Shown here one piece after another: positions 5,764 to 6,644 of a stretch of DNA of 6,644 bases. The stretch comes from Bifidobacteriaceae bacterium (GTDB lineage: Bacteria > Actinomycetota > Actinomycetes > Actinomycetales > WQXJ01). Made by a program: the position numbers and the translations under genes. The number at the start of each line of letters is the position of its first letter. The stretch's first letter is position 1. The DNA lies in the NCBI GenBank assembly GCA_031261885.1, contig JAISIU010000344.1, forward strand, positions 1 through 6,644. Reading direction: 5' to 3'. The notes under the pieces were generated by a model. It searched no databases. It was not told where the DNA came from and was given only the letters and a program-made list of their open reading frames with translations.

Positions 5764-6644
5764 CACAGGGCGTACTGGGTGTCGCGGGTGGACTCCTCGA
5801 AGCTGGCACGGCGGTAGGTGGCGAGGGCCGCGGCGTTGTCGCCGTCCACGTACAGCTCCGCCTCCGTGAGCCCGCGCCCGCGCATGTACGCGAGGCCAGC
5901 GGCGAGCAGCCGGCCGCCCAGCCCGTGGCCCTGGGCCCACGGGGCGACGGCCATGACGTAGATCTCCCCCGACGTCACCGGCCCGGCCGCGGCCATACCC
6001 GGCCCCACCGGGACGCGACGCTCTGGGGCCTGCACCGGGTCCACCTTCACCCAGCAGAAGCCAGCGAGCCGGCCGTCCGGCGCCTCGGCGCAGATCAGCC
6101 CGGCCGGGTCGAACCACGGCTCGGCCTCCCGCTGTTCCAGGTCCGCCCTGGTCCATTTGCCCTGCTCGGGATGGTGGCGGAACGCCGCCCGGTTCAGCTC
6201 CAGCCACGCCGCCTCGTCCCGCCCCGGCTCGAACCCCCGGAACCGCAACCCGCCGCCCGCCGATGCCTGGTCCCCCCGAACAGCCCCCAGCGCCTTCGCC
6301 TCTTCCGCTGTGTCAAGACTTTTGGCGCTTAAGGAGCCCCCTAGCGAGCCATTTCTCATGACGCTCACCGGAACCGTCCCTGGCCCCTCCCCCGCTGCGT
6401 CAAGACTTTTGGCGCTTAAGAAGTGTTCTAAGGAGCCATTTCTCATGACGCTCGGGGAGGAGGGCGGAGCCAGACGGACCGTACCGGGGGTGGGACCGGT
6501 GCCGGGAAGGAGCGGGAGCGCGCCGCCGATACCGGCCCCGGCGCCAGGCGCATCACTCACCTTGTCGAGCGGTTCGGTCGTTTCGGGGCACCCCACAGCG
6601 CCATCAGGCTCGACAAGCCCGCCAGGGCGTCCGATGTCGGCGCG
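5763..6644 (-). CDS. mshD: MshD-like mycothiol synthase, C-terminal GNAT domain; 5' end uncertain
   Basis: MshD acetylates the cysteinyl amine of Cys-GlcN-inositol with acetyl-CoA, the last step of mycothiol synthesis in the cytosol. The final 160 residues match its second, catalytic GNAT domain: FEPGRDEAAWLELNRAAF, HHPEQGKWT, EPWFDPAG, GEIYVMAVAPWAQGHGLG (acetyl-CoA loop QGHGLG), LYVDGDNAAALATYRRASF and the ending DTQYAL, close to mycobacterial MshD. The family usually has two GNAT domains in about 300 residues. Here the region before the second domain is instead Gly/Pro/Ser-rich and contains two in-frame 62-base repeats, with weaker third-position GC bias. The frame is open to the window edge, so the first domain may lie beyond it. 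Internal starts are a GTG at 6596 and ATGs at 6446 and 6359, the last two supplied by the repeats; the shortest gives a 198-residue single-domain enzyme. Confidence 0.75.
   Translation of the reverse strand, partial: RADIGRPGGLVEPDGAVGCPETTEPLDKVSDAPGAGAGIGGALPLLPGTGPTPGTVRLAPPSSPSVMRNGSLEHFLSAKSLDAAGEGPGTVPVSVMRNGSLGGSLSAKSLDTAEEAKALGAVRGDQASAGGGLRFRGFEPGRDEAAWLELNRAAFRHHPEQGKWTRADLEQREAEPWFDPAGLICAEAPDGRLAGFCWVKVDPVQAPERRVPVGPGMAAAGPVTSGEIYVMAVAPWAQGHGLGGRLLAAGLAYMRGRGLTEAELYVDGDNAAALATYRRASFEESTRDTQYAL
6305..6366. repeat. 62-base direct repeat, copy A
   Basis: This is identical to copy B (6392-6453) at 54 of 62 positions. Two blocks are conserved: GTCAAGACTTTTGGCGCTTA (6312-6331) and AGCCATTTCTCATGACGCTC (6347-6366). 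Seven of the eight differences fall between them. It is less GC-rich than its surroundings. On the minus strand it contributes an ATG (6359) that is in frame with the mshD-like gene, encoding MRNGSL and SAKSLD. It looks like a dispersed repeat that entered the gene or its upstream region. Confidence 0.85.
6392..6453. repeat. 62-base direct repeat, copy B
   Basis: This copy lies 87 bases from copy A, a multiple of three, so both read in the same frame on the minus strand. Its middle differs from copy A but forms a dyad of its own: CTTAAGAA (6415-6422) and TTCTAAG (6426-6432) pair with one bulged A around GTG. It carries the ATG at 6446. The 25 bases between the two copies are not repeated after this one, so this is a pair of inserted units and not a simple tandem duplication of one 87-base block. 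Confidence 0.85.
6561..6617. repeat. inverted repeat CTTGTCGAGC / GCTCGACAAG
   Basis: CTTGTCGAGC (6561-6570) and GCTCGACAAG (6608-6617) are perfect 10-bp inverted arms enclosing 37 bases. Similar TCGACAAG-type sequences recur between genes in many actinobacterial genomes, from general memory and not from a search. It lies in the open frame upstream of the mshD-like GNAT domain, adding to the evidence that this stretch is built from repeats and is not ordinary coding sequence. Confidence 0.55.

Overview
The window is from a high-GC actinobacterium. All long coding regions have strong G/C bias at the third codon position. A mycothiol synthase (MshD) type acetyltransferase, found in mycothiol-making Actinobacteria, sits beside a polyphosphate kinase followed by a Nudix/histidine-phosphatase fusion like mycobacterial MutT1. 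The adjacency ppk-mutT1 is known from mycobacteria, and mshD often lies near phosphate genes in Actinobacteria. I cannot name a genus.

Layout from left to right. (1) The last 35 codons of an unidentified plus-strand gene end at 109 and face, across a short GC hairpin, the minus-strand genes. (2) mutT1 (141-1322) and ppk (1328-4015) are minus-strand and five bases apart, so they are probably cotranscribed with ppk first. (3) A gene-free stretch of about 310 bases upstream of ppk ends in a 46-base perfect AT-rich palindrome (4271-4316). (4) A minus-strand P-loop ATPase with a probable C-terminal winged helix (4330-5592) follows. (5) A second copy of the palindrome (5595-5639) sits directly upstream of that gene. 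(6) A phased array of short ACTTGCTAC-type repeats in both orientations lies at 5691-5763. (7) The minus-strand mshD-like gene (5763 to the right edge) follows. Only its C-terminal acetyltransferase domain is visible, and its upstream part carries two 62-base direct repeats and a further dyad.

The housekeeping genes fit together: PPK makes and breaks polyphosphate, MutT1 cleans the nucleotide pool, and MshD makes the last compound of mycothiol biosynthesis, so the neighbourhood concerns phosphate storage and oxidative damage. The ATPase does not belong to this set. It is a single gene bracketed by two near-identical palindromes (35 of 39 aligned bases), each carrying a pair of TTCTAGAA boxes exactly 18 bases apart. 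It is either a small mobile or accessory cassette, or an ATPase that binds its own two flanking sites. This, together with the unusual density of three different repeat families within 2.4 kb, is the most interesting part of the window.
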